A stretch of 64,000 nucleotides of DNA from Anaerolineae bacterium. GTDB taxonomy: Bacteria; Chloroflexota; Anaerolineae; Aggregatilineales; Phototrophicaceae. The notes beneath the pieces were generated by a model, which worked only from the letters and a program-made list of their open reading frames with translations, had not been told where the DNA came from and did not search any database. The DNA lies in NCBI GenBank assembly GCA_022824365.1, contig JAJEAA010000023.1, positions 1 to 64,000 on the forward strand, written 5' to 3'. Of the stretch, positions 33,505 to 42,419 are shown piece by piece. Numbering within the stretch: position 1 is the first letter of the stretch; each line of letters opens with the position of its first letter. The translations under genes and the position numbers were made by a program.

Positions 33505-35106
33505 ATGTCTGCCCACTTGAAGAAACTAGCTTTGGCTCTGGTAATTCTGGCACTGGCTTTGCCGCTATCGGGCACGCTGCTCGCCCAGGGTGATGCGTCA
33601 ATCGTGGTCACCTGGTGGTCAGAGCCGAGTAACCTCGACTACCATTCCTTCGGCACGGATGGCGATGGCGACTTGCGTATTGCGCTGGCGACCACGTTGA
33701 TCCGCCGCGCCCAAGTCGATGGTCCCTATGAAAACACGACGGTAGCCACGGCCGGTGAATATGTCGGCGCGCTGGCGGAGTCTTGGGAAGTGGATAGTGA
33801 AGCGGGCGTCGTGACATTCCATTTGAATCCCAACGCCGCTACCGCCGATGGCAGCGCCATCACAGCGGAGGACGTCAGGTACACTGTCGAACGCGGCTTC
33901 CAGTCGCCCACGACCTACATGAACCTGCTGATGCCCTTGGGTGGCATCAACAGCGCTGACCAGGCGGAAGTGGTGGACGCGCAGACCATCCGTTTCCATC
34001 CCGACAATGGCGTTACGCCGCTGCTCTTTGAATTGCTGTCTATCGTTAATATGTCGATCATCGACCAGGAAACGATTGATGCGAATGCCGCGGAGGACGA
34101 TCCCTACGCCTCGGCATGGCTGCCGCTCAATCAAGCAGGCGGCGGGCCTTATGTGCTGGCGGAAGCCAACCCCGGCGTCGCCTTCTCGATGGCGCCCAAT
34201 CCAGATCACTTTGAAGCGGGACTGTTGAAGAACAACGGCGTCACCTTCCGCGTGATCCCAACCGCAGCGGATCGCTTGCTGCTGCTGCGCAGTGGCGAGT
34301 TGGATATTTTGCGTGGCGTTCCGTATACCGAGATTGATGCCTTGATCGCCGAAGATGGCATCAAGGTCTTGGATTATCCCAGCACGGATACCCGCGCCAT
34401 CGCTTTCAACGTCGATATCGAGCCTTTCGACGATGTACGCGTGCGCCAGGCGATCTCCTACGCCATTCCCTATGACGACATCATCGCCACGGTCTGGGCC
34501 GGCTATGCGCAGCCGCTGCAGAGCATTATTCCGCAAGGCATGCCCACCAGCGATTTCAGCATGTGGCCGTACGCGACTGATCTCGACAAAGCGCGCGAAT
34601 TGTTGGCGGAAGCCGGACTGTCGGATGGCTTCGAGACCACGCTCTTCACCCGCGCTGACAATCAAGACGACCAGCAGATTGCGCTCTTTGTACAAGATGC
34701 CCTGCGTGAGTTGAACATTACTGTCAATATCGAGGCCTTAACTAGCGGCGCCTACGCCGCGCGGCAATTTGGTGATCGTGACATGCCGATGCACTTCTTT
34801 GATTTCATCTCCTACGTCAACGATCCCTTTTATCACTTGCATTGGCTGGCGCGCTGCGGCCAGGGCACCAATTACGGCAACTTCTGTGATCCCGCCATGG
34901 ACGATCTGATCAACGCTGGACTGGTAGAAGGTGACCCCGATGCTCGCGCGGAAATCAGCCACCAGGCGCAGCAGATACATCTGGACGCGGCGCCCTGGGT
35001 CTATCTGTCACAGCCTAACTCGGTCACGGCCATGCGCGATAACATTCAAGGTTGGGCGGAATCGCCGGATCGCATCGCCCAGTATTGGCATGTTTATCGA
35101 AGCTAG
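33505..35106 (+). CDS. Extracellular solute-binding protein, family 5
   Basis: A 533-residue binding protein with a Sec signal (MSAHLKKLALALVILALALP, cleavage near LLAQG) and family-5 features: PSNLDYHSF, LAESWEVDSEAGVVTFHL, RYTVERGFQSP, and the VRVRQAISYAIPYDDII segment. AAGGAGA precedes the ATG. The gap of 151 bp from the aminopeptidase holds no clear promoter. It should feed the permeases at 35177 and 36190. A stem-loop follows the gene. Ligand unknown: peptide, amino sugar or oligosaccharide. Confidence 0.9.
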   Translation: MSAHLKKLALALVILALALPLSGTLLAQGDASIVVTWWSEPSNLDYHSFGTDGDGDLRIALATTLIRRAQVDGPYENTTVATAGEYVGALAESWEVDSEAGVVTFHLNPNAATADGSAITAEDVRYTVERGFQSPTTYMNLLMPLGGINSADQAEVVDAQTIRFHPDNGVTPLLFELLSIVNMSIIDQETIDANAAEDDPYASAWLPLNQAGGGPYVLAEANPGVAFSMAPNPDHFEAGLLKNNGVTFRVIPTAADRLLLLRSGELDILRGVPYTEIDALIAEDGIKVLDYPSTDTRAIAFNVDIEPFDDVRVRQAISYAIPYDDIIATVWAGYAQPLQSIIPQGMPTSDFSMWPYATDLDKARELLAEAGLSDGFETTLFTRADNQDDQQIALFVQDALRELNITVNIEALTSGAYAARQFGDRDMPMHFFDFISYVNDPFYHLHWLARCGQGTNYGNFCDPAMDDLINAGLVEGDPDARAEISHQAQQIHLDAAPWVYLSQPNSVTAMRDNIQGWAESPDRIAQYWHVYRS

Positions 35107-35124
35107 ATCGCATCCGCAATTGAC

Positions 35125-35148
35125 GGGCACGGGGGAAACTTCGTGCCC
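35125..35148 (+). promoter_or_regulatory. Stem-loop between binding-protein and permease genes
   Basis: GGGCACG (35125-35131) and CGTGCCC (35142-35148) pair perfectly around a 10-base loop, 19 bp after the binding-protein stop. There is no long T-run, so it is more likely an mRNA-stabilising or attenuating hairpin than a full terminator. Confidence 0.55.
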
Positions 35149-35176
35149 TTCTCGTATGGAATAATGACGACAAATC

Positions 35177-36187
35177 ATGCGGCTGGCAAGATACACCCTC
35201 CAAAGGACAGCTCTTTCGGCGCTATCGTTCTTTGGAGCGGTGACTTTTGTGTTTTTCCTGACGCACTTTCTGCCCGGCAATCCCATTCTGGTGCGGGCCG
35301 GAGTGGCTACGGCCGAGAGTGTTGAGCTGATCGAACGACAGCTGGGTCTGGATCGCCCGCTTTCGGAACAATACTTCGAATACATGCGTAATCTGGCCCG
35401 GGGCGACTTGGGCAAGTCTTGGGTGACCAATCGCCCGGTGCGTGACGACCTGCGAGACAGATTGCCAGCTAGCATCGAATTAGCGGTCTACGGTACGGCG
35501 CTATCCTTGCTGCTGGGCTTGCCCTTGGGCATGTTGGCCGCCGTCAAGCAGGATACACTGATCGATCATGTTGCCCGCTTGATTGGCGCCTTGGGCGTCT
35601 CGACCCCGGCTTTCTGGCTGGGGCTGGTGCTGCTGTATGTCTTTTTCTTCTTGCTGAAATGGGCGCCGGCGCCCTGGGGACGCCTGAGTGTAGCGGTCGC
35701 AGAGCCTCCATTGGTGACGGGCTTGCTCACACTTGACAGTTTGCTGGCCGGTAATCGAGAGGCGTTCGCCAACGCGCTGGGTCACTTAGCGCTGCCTTCG
35801 ATTACATTGGCGGCGGTCGAATTGCCGGTGGTGATGCGCTTGACTCGCGCCACCATGATCGATGTCCTGCAGCAGGATTACATCACGACGGCACGCGCGC
35901 TGGGCATCCCCTATCGCCGCATCGTGCTGACCGATGCCTTGCAGAACTCGATGATCTCGATCTTGACGGTGACGGGGCTGATCTTCGCCTTCTTGATCGC
36001 TGGCAGCGTGTTGGTCGAGCGCGTTTTTTCCTGGCCGGGAGTGGGACTCTATGCTTATCGAGCCCTGACCAACAACGATTTCGCGGCGATTCAAGCCTTT
36101 ATCATCGTTACCACACTGACCTATATCCTGGTCAATTGGGTTACTGACATCCTGTATGGCGTTGTCGATCCGCGGATTCGGACCTAG
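35177..36187 (+). CDS. ABC transporter permease, DppB type
   Basis: A 336-residue inner-membrane protein with the DppB N-terminal helix, the FLPGNPILVRAG periplasmic loop, VAVYGTALSLLLGLPLGMLA, and the cytoplasmic coupling motif TARALGIPYRRIVLTDAL that contacts the ATPase. It ends VDPRIRT as is standard for the family. Two bases separate it from the next permease. Confidence 0.92.
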   Translation: MRLARYTLQRTALSALSFFGAVTFVFFLTHFLPGNPILVRAGVATAESVELIERQLGLDRPLSEQYFEYMRNLARGDLGKSWVTNRPVRDDLRDRLPASIELAVYGTALSLLLGLPLGMLAAVKQDTLIDHVARLIGALGVSTPAFWLGLVLLYVFFFLLKWAPAPWGRLSVAVAEPPLVTGLLTLDSLLAGNREAFANALGHLALPSITLAAVELPVVMRLTRATMIDVLQQDYITTARALGIPYRRIVLTDALQNSMISILTVTGLIFAFLIAGSVLVERVFSWPGVGLYAYRALTNNDFAAIQAFIIVTTLTYILVNWVTDILYGVVDPRIRT

Positions 36188-36189
36188 TC

Positions 36190-37077
36190 ATGGTGATCGA
36201 GACGCATAGGAGCGCGACATCAAAGCGCATGCGAGCGACGCGTCTACGAAGCGCGTCGCGCAGCGCGCGCCAATATCCCGGTTTGCTGCTCGGCAGCATC
36301 TTGTTGGCTTTAATCCTGCTGGTGGCAATTGCGGGACCGCTGATTATCAGGAGCAATCCGCTGGATACAATGCCGCGCCACGCGCGCGCCGGGCCGTCAG
36401 CCGAGTTTCCATTCGGCAACGATGCGTCCGGGCGCGATATCCTCAGCCGCGTCGTGCATGCGGTTCGGCTCGATCTGGCAGTAGTTTGCGTGGTCGCGTT
36501 GGTGGCGACAACTGGTGGCGCCCTAATCGGCTTGCTTAGCGGGTATGTTGGCGGTCTCGCCGATCAAATCTTGATGCGCTTTGTCGACATTCTGATGGCT
36601 TTCCCTGGTTTTCTGTTGGCCCTGACCGTGACAGCCGTATTGGGCAATAACGTCAAGACCATCGTCTTCGCGTTGGGTGTGGCGTATTCGCCTGTGATCA
36701 TCCGGGTGGTGCGGGCTCAGGTGCTATCGCTGCGCGAGGCGCCATTCATCGAAGCGGCGCGGGCGATCGGCACGCCAACCTGGGAGATCATTGTCTTTCA
36801 TTTGCTGCCGAATACCTGGTCAATAGTGTTGGCGCATGCGGCGCTCTTCTCGGCTTGGGCAGTGCTCGATATCGCCGGGTTGAGTTTTTTGGGACTGGGC
36901 ATCAAGCCGCCGACGCCTGAGTTGGGCGCAATGACCGCGGAAGGCGCGGAACACATGGTTTCGGGACGCTGGTGGATGTCGGTATTTCCCGGCATATTCA
37001 TCATGCTTATGGCGCTGACGTTCACCCTGCTCGGCGACAGCCTGCGCGACATGCTAGATCCACGCTATCGGAAGTGA
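36190..37077 (+). CDS. ABC transporter permease, DppC type
   Basis: A 295-residue partner permease: a basic cytoplasmic leader with RSASRSARQYPG, a first helix, FPFGNDASGRDILSRV (the conserved DppC loop), six helices in total and the coupling motif EAARAIGTPTWEIIVFHLLPN. It ends LLGDSLRDMLDPRYRK. The gap to the ATPase gene is 3 bp. Confidence 0.92.
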   Translation: MVIETHRSATSKRMRATRLRSASRSARQYPGLLLGSILLALILLVAIAGPLIIRSNPLDTMPRHARAGPSAEFPFGNDASGRDILSRVVHAVRLDLAVVCVVALVATTGGALIGLLSGYVGGLADQILMRFVDILMAFPGFLLALTVTAVLGNNVKTIVFALGVAYSPVIIRVVRAQVLSLREAPFIEAARAIGTPTWEIIVFHLLPNTWSIVLAHAALFSAWAVLDIAGLSFLGLGIKPPTPELGAMTAEGAEHMVSGRWWMSVFPGIFIMLMALTFTLLGDSLRDMLDPRYRK

Positions 37078-37080
37078 GCG

Positions 37081-38058
37081 ATGTCCGATCAGTTCATATT
37101 GTCCGTAGAGAACCTGTCGATCGCGCTTGAGACGCGCGGCGAGCGTGTGCGGATTGTTGACCAAGTCAGTTTCGCTGTGCCGCGGGGGAAAGTTGTCGGA
37201 CTGGTGGGCGAGAGTGGTTCTGGCAAGTCGATGACTGCCCTGGCGGTGATGCGACTTTTGCCCAGATCCGCTTCGCTGATCGGGGGGGCGATCCGTTTTC
37301 TGGGTGAAGATCTGGCAAGCGTTGAAGAAAGACGGATGGAGAAGATTCGCGGTCGCAGCATCGCGCTTATATTCCAGAGTTCCAGAACCGCGCTCAATCC
37401 TCTCATGTCTGTCGGCGCGCAAATCGCACGGGTATATCGACATCATTTCGCATACTCGCGGCGGAAGTCGTGGGATCTGGCGGTCGAAATACTGGATCGC
37501 GTCGGCATACCGCGCGCGGGGGAACGCGCGCGCAATTTCCCCCATCAGTTTAGCGGGGGCATGGCGCAACGAGTGATGATCGCGTTGACGGTGGCTTGTC
37601 GCGCCCAGTTGCTCATTGCCGATGAACCGACCACTGGCCTCGATGTGACGACCGAGGCGCAGATTCTGGATTTGCTGGAAGAGGTGCGGCGGGAGCAAGG
37701 CAGCTCTCTGCTGTTGATCACGCACAATTTAGGATTAGTGGCGACGCAATGCGATTATGTGGCGGTCATGCACGGCGGACATATTGTCGAGTTCGGTCCG
37801 CTGCGCGGGATATTCAACAGTCCCAAGCATCCCTACACGCAGGGGCTGCTTTCATCAGTCCCGCGTCCCGATCGCGAATTGCTTCTGGAAACCAGCCTGG
37901 CCGGACGCGCGCCCGATCCTCTGTCCTTGCCGCTGACGGGATGCCGCTTTATTGATCGCTGCCCGCGGCGTCTGGCGCATTGTGATCAGCCGGTGCCCTG
38001 GGTGCGGGTCGGCAGGGAGCACCATAGCTATTGCCACTTGCACGAGGATCAGGCATGA
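37081..38058 (+). CDS. ABC transporter ATPase, DppD type
   Basis: A 325-residue ATPase with Walker A GESGSGKS (about residues 42-49), Q-loop LIFQSSRTALNP, signature FSGGMAQR, Walker [14 protein letters not shown] and the C-terminal Cys-containing DppD tail GCRFIDRCPRRLAHC. It energises the permease pair. Its stop overlaps the DppF-type gene start (ATGA). Confidence 0.93.
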   Translation: MSDQFILSVENLSIALETRGERVRIVDQVSFAVPRGKVVGLVGESGSGKSMTALAVMRLLPRSASLIGGAIRFLGEDLASVEERRMEKIRGRSIALIFQSSRTALNPLMSVGAQIARVYRHHFAYSRRKSWDLAVEILDRVGIPRAGERARNFPHQFSGGMAQRVMIALTVACRAQLLIADEPTTGLDVTTEAQILDLLEEVRREQGSSLLLITHNLGLVATQCDYVAVMHGGHIVEFGPLRGIFNSPKHPYTQGLLSSVPRPDRELLLETSLAGRAPDPLSLPLTGCRFIDRCPRRLAHCDQPVPWVRVGREHHSYCHLHEDQA

Positions 38059-39092
38059 GTCTCCTTGAGATACGGGAGCTGACCAAGGTATTCGCCGGTG
38101 GGCGGGCGACGGCGGCCGGCGTCAACATCGCCAATTTGATTGCCGGGCAGGCGCAGGATGGCGCCGAAGGAGCGTCCGCGGGGCCCGAGGGCCAAACGAC
38201 AGCGATAGGCGGCCTAAATCTGACCATAGAGCCAGGCGAAGTTGTCGGACTGGTGGGCGAGAGTGGGAGCGGCAAGTCGACGGTGGCGCGCTGCCTGTTG
38301 CGGTTGATCCAGCCGACATCGGGCGACATCCGCTTCGAGGGACGCTCGATCCTTAAACTGCGCGGCAAAGCGGAACGGGAATTCCGGCAAAAGGCACAGA
38401 TGGTATTTCAGGATCCCACCGCCACGCTAAACCCGCGCTTCAGTGTCCGCCGCGCACTGGAAGAGCCACTGCGCGTCCATCGGGTGACGGAGCGCGCCCG
38501 CAGGCTTGAACGCATCCTTGAACTGCTGGATGTGGTTCAACTGCGAGACGACCACCTGGAGCGCTACCCGCATCAGTTGAGCGGCGGAGAGCGCCAGCGG
38601 GTGGTAATTGCGCGGGCATTGGCGACCAATCCGCGCTTTCTGATCCTGGACGAGCCAACATCGGCGTTGGACGTCTCGGTGCAGGTGCGCATCATAAGCC
38701 TGCTGCAGGAACTCAAGACGCGTTTTGATATGACCTACCTGGTCATTTCTCATGATCTGAGCGTGATTCGACATCTATGCGAGCGTGTGGTTGTGATGTA
38801 TCTGGGTCAAGTCATTGAAGAGGCGCCGACTGCAGATCTGATCGAAAAGCCGCGGCATCCTTACACGGAAGCTTTGATGTCCGCCATACCTATCCCGGAT
38901 CCTGATTATCAGCGCTCGCGCATCCGACTGACGGGTGATATCCGCACGTCACTGTCACCCGAGCGCGGTTGTCCGTTGGCAGCACGCTGCCATCATGCTG
39001 TCGAGGCTTGTTCAGGAACGCCGCAGAAACTGACCGCGATTGACCGAGGGCGCTGGGTGGCATGTCATCGCGTAAGCGGCGGGGAGATCTGA
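38055..39092 (+). CDS. ABC transporter ATPase, DppF type
   Basis: A 345-residue second ATPase with Walker A GESGSGKS, Q-loop MVFQDPTATLNP, signature LSGGERQR, Walker B FLILDEPTSALDV and the GCPLAARCHHAVEAC tail. An insertion of about 30 residues rich in Ala/Gly (NIANLIAGQAQDGAEG region, 23-50) lies before the Walker A strand, longer than usual. The start at 38055 overlaps the dppD-type stop by 4 bp. Confidence 0.92.
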   Translation: MSLLEIRELTKVFAGGRATAAGVNIANLIAGQAQDGAEGASAGPEGQTTAIGGLNLTIEPGEVVGLVGESGSGKSTVARCLLRLIQPTSGDIRFEGRSILKLRGKAEREFRQKAQMVFQDPTATLNPRFSVRRALEEPLRVHRVTERARRLERILELLDVVQLRDDHLERYPHQLSGGERQRVVIARALATNPRFLILDEPTSALDVSVQVRIISLLQELKTRFDMTYLVISHDLSVIRHLCERVVVMYLGQVIEEAPTADLIEKPRHPYTEALMSAIPIPDPDYQRSRIRLTGDIRTSLSPERGCPLAARCHHAVEACSGTPQKLTAIDRGRWVACHRVSGGEI

Positions 39093-39095
39093 GTG

Positions 39096-40640
39096 ATGAG
39101 CGCGGATCTGGTCCTGGCGCTGGATATCGGTACAACTGCCATCAAGGTTGGCTTGTTTCAAGTCGCTGGTCAATTGCTCAAAATGGCCACTCGTGAGCAG
39201 GCGCTGTCCTTTCCGGCCGCGGGTCGGGTTGAGCAGTCACCGCGAACCGCTGTTGAGCTAATCGCTGATGCCGCGGCGGAAGCGCTGGTGGGATTCGACA
39301 AGTCGCGGGTTGCGGCGATCGGGCTGACAAACCATCGCGGTACGGCCATTGCTCTGGATGCGGCGGGCGAGCCGCTCACCGAGTTCATTGTGTGGATGGA
39401 CCGGCGAGGTCTTCCGCAAGTCGAATTCTTACTGCGGCGAATTGGAAACGAGCGCTATTATGACATCTGCGGTCATCCCATTGTCTCCTACACGGGAATC
39501 AGCAAATTGCTGTGGTTACAGCAAAGCGCGCAAGATATCCTCGCGCGCGCTGCGGTCATTGGTCCGCCACAAACCTACTTTCTCAAATGGCTGGGTTGCG
39601 AAGATTTCATCTGTGATGTTTCTACCGGCGCCTTCCTTTTTCCCTTTGATATCGACCGTCAGAGCTGGAGCGAATCACTCGCCGGCGAACTGAGCTTCCC
39701 GCTGGAGAAGCTCCCGCGCTTGGTGCGCGCGACCGATATTGTGGGTGAATTGAGTACCGAGGCGGCAGACGCGCTACATTTGCCAGTTGGCATCCCGCTG
39801 GTAGCAGGCGGCGGAGACGGGCAGTGTGCCGGAGTCGGCAGCGGCATCATCGAAAGCGGCAAAGCCATGATCAATATCGGCACTGCCGCGGGCGTACAAG
39901 TATTCCTCAACCAAACACTGCGTGATCCCGTACGCACATTAAATTGCGCGGCGCATGTGGTAAGTGGCAGCTGGGAAATGGAGGGGCACACGCAGGCATC
40001 GGGCGCGGCATTCCGCTGGCTGCGCGACCAATTTGGCGCGGCCGAGTTAGCGCTGCAGGGGAGCTCGGCGTTGGATGCCTACGATTTGCTGATCGAGCAG
40101 GCGCGGACCGCGCCGCCGGGCGCTGGCGGCTTACTTTTCGTGCCGACATTCAATGGCAGTAGCGCGCCAAGGGTTGATCTGTCTGCGCGCGGCTGTTTGA
40201 TCGGGCTGTCGCTGGATCACAGCCGTGGACACGTCATCCGCGCGCTATTGGAAGGCATTTCTCTGGAACTGCGCTGGATGCTGGATGCAATCGCGGGAAT
40301 CGGCACGCATATAGAAGATGTTGTTTTGGCGGGCGGCGGCGCGCGCAACAGATACTGGAATCAAATCCACGCTGACATCCTGGGGCGTCCCGTGTATACA
40401 CTGCGCATTGCCGATGCGGCGATGGTGGGCGCGGCCATGTGCGCGGCTTTCGCTTTGGGGCATTATCCAGATTGGCAGTCGCTGGCGGCGGGATTCGTTG
40501 AGATCGGTGATGTTATTGAACCCGAGCCAGAGCGGCGCGATGCCTACGAGCGGCATTTCCAGACTTTTAAGGATATCTTTTCTTTACTGAGCGAGGGCGG
40601 CGCCTTCAGCCGGCTCGCTAACATTGCAGCGGGAAAATGA
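39096..40640 (+). CDS. FGGY-family carbohydrate kinase (xylulokinase/gluconokinase-like)
   Basis: A 514-residue sugar kinase of the hexokinase/actin fold. The N-terminal phosphate motif is LALDIGTTAIKVGLF; the catalytic Asp lies in AGGGDGQCAGVGSG; the adenosine motif is VVLAGGGARNRYWNQI. FGGY enzymes phosphorylate pentuloses, polyols or aldonates. Following the importer directly (3 bp), it probably phosphorylates the imported sugar or its hydrolysis product, which could also be the DeoR inducer. The ATG 39096 is preferred to the adjacent GTG 39093. Confidence 0.88.
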   Translation: MSADLVLALDIGTTAIKVGLFQVAGQLLKMATREQALSFPAAGRVEQSPRTAVELIADAAAEALVGFDKSRVAAIGLTNHRGTAIALDAAGEPLTEFIVWMDRRGLPQVEFLLRRIGNERYYDICGHPIVSYTGISKLLWLQQSAQDILARAAVIGPPQTYFLKWLGCEDFICDVSTGAFLFPFDIDRQSWSESLAGELSFPLEKLPRLVRATDIVGELSTEAADALHLPVGIPLVAGGGDGQCAGVGSGIIESGKAMINIGTAAGVQVFLNQTLRDPVRTLNCAAHVVSGSWEMEGHTQASGAAFRWLRDQFGAAELALQGSSALDAYDLLIEQARTAPPGAGGLLFVPTFNGSSAPRVDLSARGCLIGLSLDHSRGHVIRALLEGISLELRWMLDAIAGIGTHIEDVVLAGGGARNRYWNQIHADILGRPVYTLRIADAAMVGAAMCAAFALGHYPDWQSLAAGFVEIGDVIEPEPERRDAYERHFQTFKDIFSLLSEGGAFSRLANIAAGK

Positions 40641-40656
40641 CAGGAGGAGCGCGACA

Positions 40657-41082
40657 ATGACCCCACAAGAAGAACACAATCGAGATGTGGTGCTCAAGGC
40701 CATCAAGGCCCTTAGCGACCACGATATCGATGGATTTATGTCTTATCATACTGAAGACATGACATCGCTTGAGCCGTTTTATCCGGATCCGATACCGCGG
40801 GACCAGCTCATTGTACTCTTGCATCAGTGGGTCAACACCTATCCGGACGCGAAGATTGTGACGCAACGGATCTACGTCGAAGGCGATATCGTAGCGGTCG
40901 AAAATCTGGTGAGCGGCACGTTCGAGAATGACTTTCTGGGTGAGAAGGCAACCGGCCGCTCATATCAGACGCGCGAGGCGGTATTCTTTGAATTGGAGAA
41001 TGGCAAGATCAAAGCCGAACGCATCTATATTGATCGGAAGCACATCGCCGAGCAGCTTGGTACTAGCAGCGAGGGAGAATAA
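40657..41082 (+). CDS. SnoaL-like/ester-cyclase family protein, paralogue 1
   Basis: A 141-residue NTF2-fold protein: helix VVLKAIKALSDHDIDGFMSY, then HTEDMTSLEPFYPDP, and the strand pairs IVTQRIYVEGDIVAVENLV and EAVFFELENGKIKAERIYID. SnoaL-type proteins include polyketide cyclases, isomerases and ligand-binding proteins. Ribosome site AGGAGG precedes the ATG at 40657; 11 further in-frame residues upstream are not needed. It overlaps its paralogue by 1 bp. Confidence 0.8.
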   Translation: MTPQEEHNRDVVLKAIKALSDHDIDGFMSYHTEDMTSLEPFYPDPIPRDQLIVLLHQWVNTYPDAKIVTQRIYVEGDIVAVENLVSGTFENDFLGEKATGRSYQTREAVFFELENGKIKAERIYIDRKHIAEQLGTSSEGE

Positions 41083-41495
41083 TGGGCGAGCAACAGGAAC
41101 GCAACAAGGAAACCGTGCGCAAAGCCATCGCCGCCTTCAACAAGCAAGATCTGGACGAGTTCTGGAGCTATCATACCGAGGACACGACTTCGCACGAACC
41201 CTATTTCCCGGAACCGCTGACCAAGGCGGAAATGTCCGTATTCGTGCCAAAACTATGGGCGGCTTACCCGGATTGGACCATCGACACCAAGACCGTCATT
41301 GCGCAAGGCAATACCGTGGTAGTCGAAAATATCATGACCGCCACCTTCGTCAATGACTTTGAAGATCAGAAGGCGACGGGGCGGATCTTCAGCGTACGCG
41401 AAGCGGTGTTCTTTGAATTCGATGGCGGCAAAATCAAGCATGTGCGAGTCTTCCTCGATCGTCAAACTCAGGAAGAACAGCTTGGAACAGCCTAG
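41082..41495 (+). CDS. SnoaL-like/ester-cyclase family protein, paralogue 2
   Basis: A 137-residue NTF2-fold protein clearly duplicated from the one before: VRKAIAAFNKQDLDEFWSY, HTEDTTSHEPYFPEPL, DTKTVIAQGNTVVVENIM and EAVFFEFDGGKIKHVRVFLD. Both keep the paired His/Glu near HTED. The tandem arrangement suggests a heterodimer or divided substrate range. Function in this pathway unknown. Confidence 0.8.
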   Translation: MGEQQERNKETVRKAIAAFNKQDLDEFWSYHTEDTTSHEPYFPEPLTKAEMSVFVPKLWAAYPDWTIDTKTVIAQGNTVVVENIMTATFVNDFEDQKATGRIFSVREAVFFEFDGGKIKHVRVFLDRQTQEEQLGTA

Positions 41496-41516
41496 CGCCG
41501 CGGGACGTGTCTAGAC

Positions 41517-42419
41517 ATGAGCATATTGCCACCTCATCCTCAGACCGTTGCGACCGATCTGTCGCGCCTGGAGGAAGTAAGGTTCTGTTCGCCAGCGGAC
41601 GGAAGTTCGCGCGCGGCGCTGGTGTATTCGCCGGCGAGTGAGCGCAAAGATCCACTTCCGCTGGTTCTTGCTCCGCATCCCATCACCTGGACGGCGGCGC
41701 AGGAACACTGTGGCGGCTGGGAAGGCATGCAGAAATGGGGCTATCATCGCGGTTGGCATGGGCTGGCGGATCAATACGGCGTGATCATCGCGCTGCCGCA
41801 TGGCCATCATCGCCGTGAAGAAAACTGCTCGCTCGGCGCGCCCGAACAAATCGCCGATATGATACACCTGATCGATGCGCTGGTGGAGCAAGGCTATCAA
41901 ATTGACAGGCGACGCGTATATAGCTGCGGAAAGAGCATGGGCGGCCAAGAGGCGCTGTTGCTGGCCGGCAAGTATCCAGACCGGCTAGCAGCTTGCGTGG
42001 CCTTCAACCCAATCGTCAATCTGGCGGCTTGGCACGACGATTTAGCGCGTTCCGAAGTAATGGAAATCCGCGAGTTTGAAACGGACAAACTAGTTGCCAG
42101 AGAAGTAGGAGGCTTACCCGCGGAGGTACCTGACCAGTACGCAGAGCGCAGTGCAAATACTTTTGTTCAGGGGCTGGCCAAGGTTCCGACGCTGATCTTC
42201 TGGAGTGACGAAGATCTCATCGCGCCACGGCAAATCACGCATCACAGCTATCGCCTATACCAGAAAGTGAAGGCGCTCTCGTCGTCTAACCCGATCGCCG
42301 AATACAATCATACAAGGGCGCACGGACCTCTGCAATTGGATGAGGATCTGCGCTGGCAATTGCACGAGTGGTGTGACTACGAGTTGGCTTTGAAATGGTT
42401 GCTTCATCATAAGCGTTAA
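41517..42419 (+). CDS. Alpha/beta hydrolase (dienelactone hydrolase/PHB depolymerase-like)
   Basis: A 300-residue hydrolase. The nucleophile elbow is CGKSMGGQEAL (Ser at about residue 141), the oxyanion loop region is PLPLVLAPHPITW, the Asp candidate is in IFWSDEDLIAP and the His in YNHTRAHGPLQ. An extra HGHHRREE stretch lies near residue 100. No signal peptide, so it is cytoplasmic and probably de-esterifies or cleaves an imported compound. It ends the co-directional run of the system. Confidence 0.8.
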   Translation: MSILPPHPQTVATDLSRLEEVRFCSPADGSSRAALVYSPASERKDPLPLVLAPHPITWTAAQEHCGGWEGMQKWGYHRGWHGLADQYGVIIALPHGHHRREENCSLGAPEQIADMIHLIDALVEQGYQIDRRRVYSCGKSMGGQEALLLAGKYPDRLAACVAFNPIVNLAAWHDDLARSEVMEIREFETDKLVAREVGGLPAEVPDQYAERSANTFVQGLAKVPTLIFWSDEDLIAPRQITHHSYRLYQKVKALSSSNPIAEYNHTRAHGPLQLDEDLRWQLHEWCDYELALKWLLHHKR

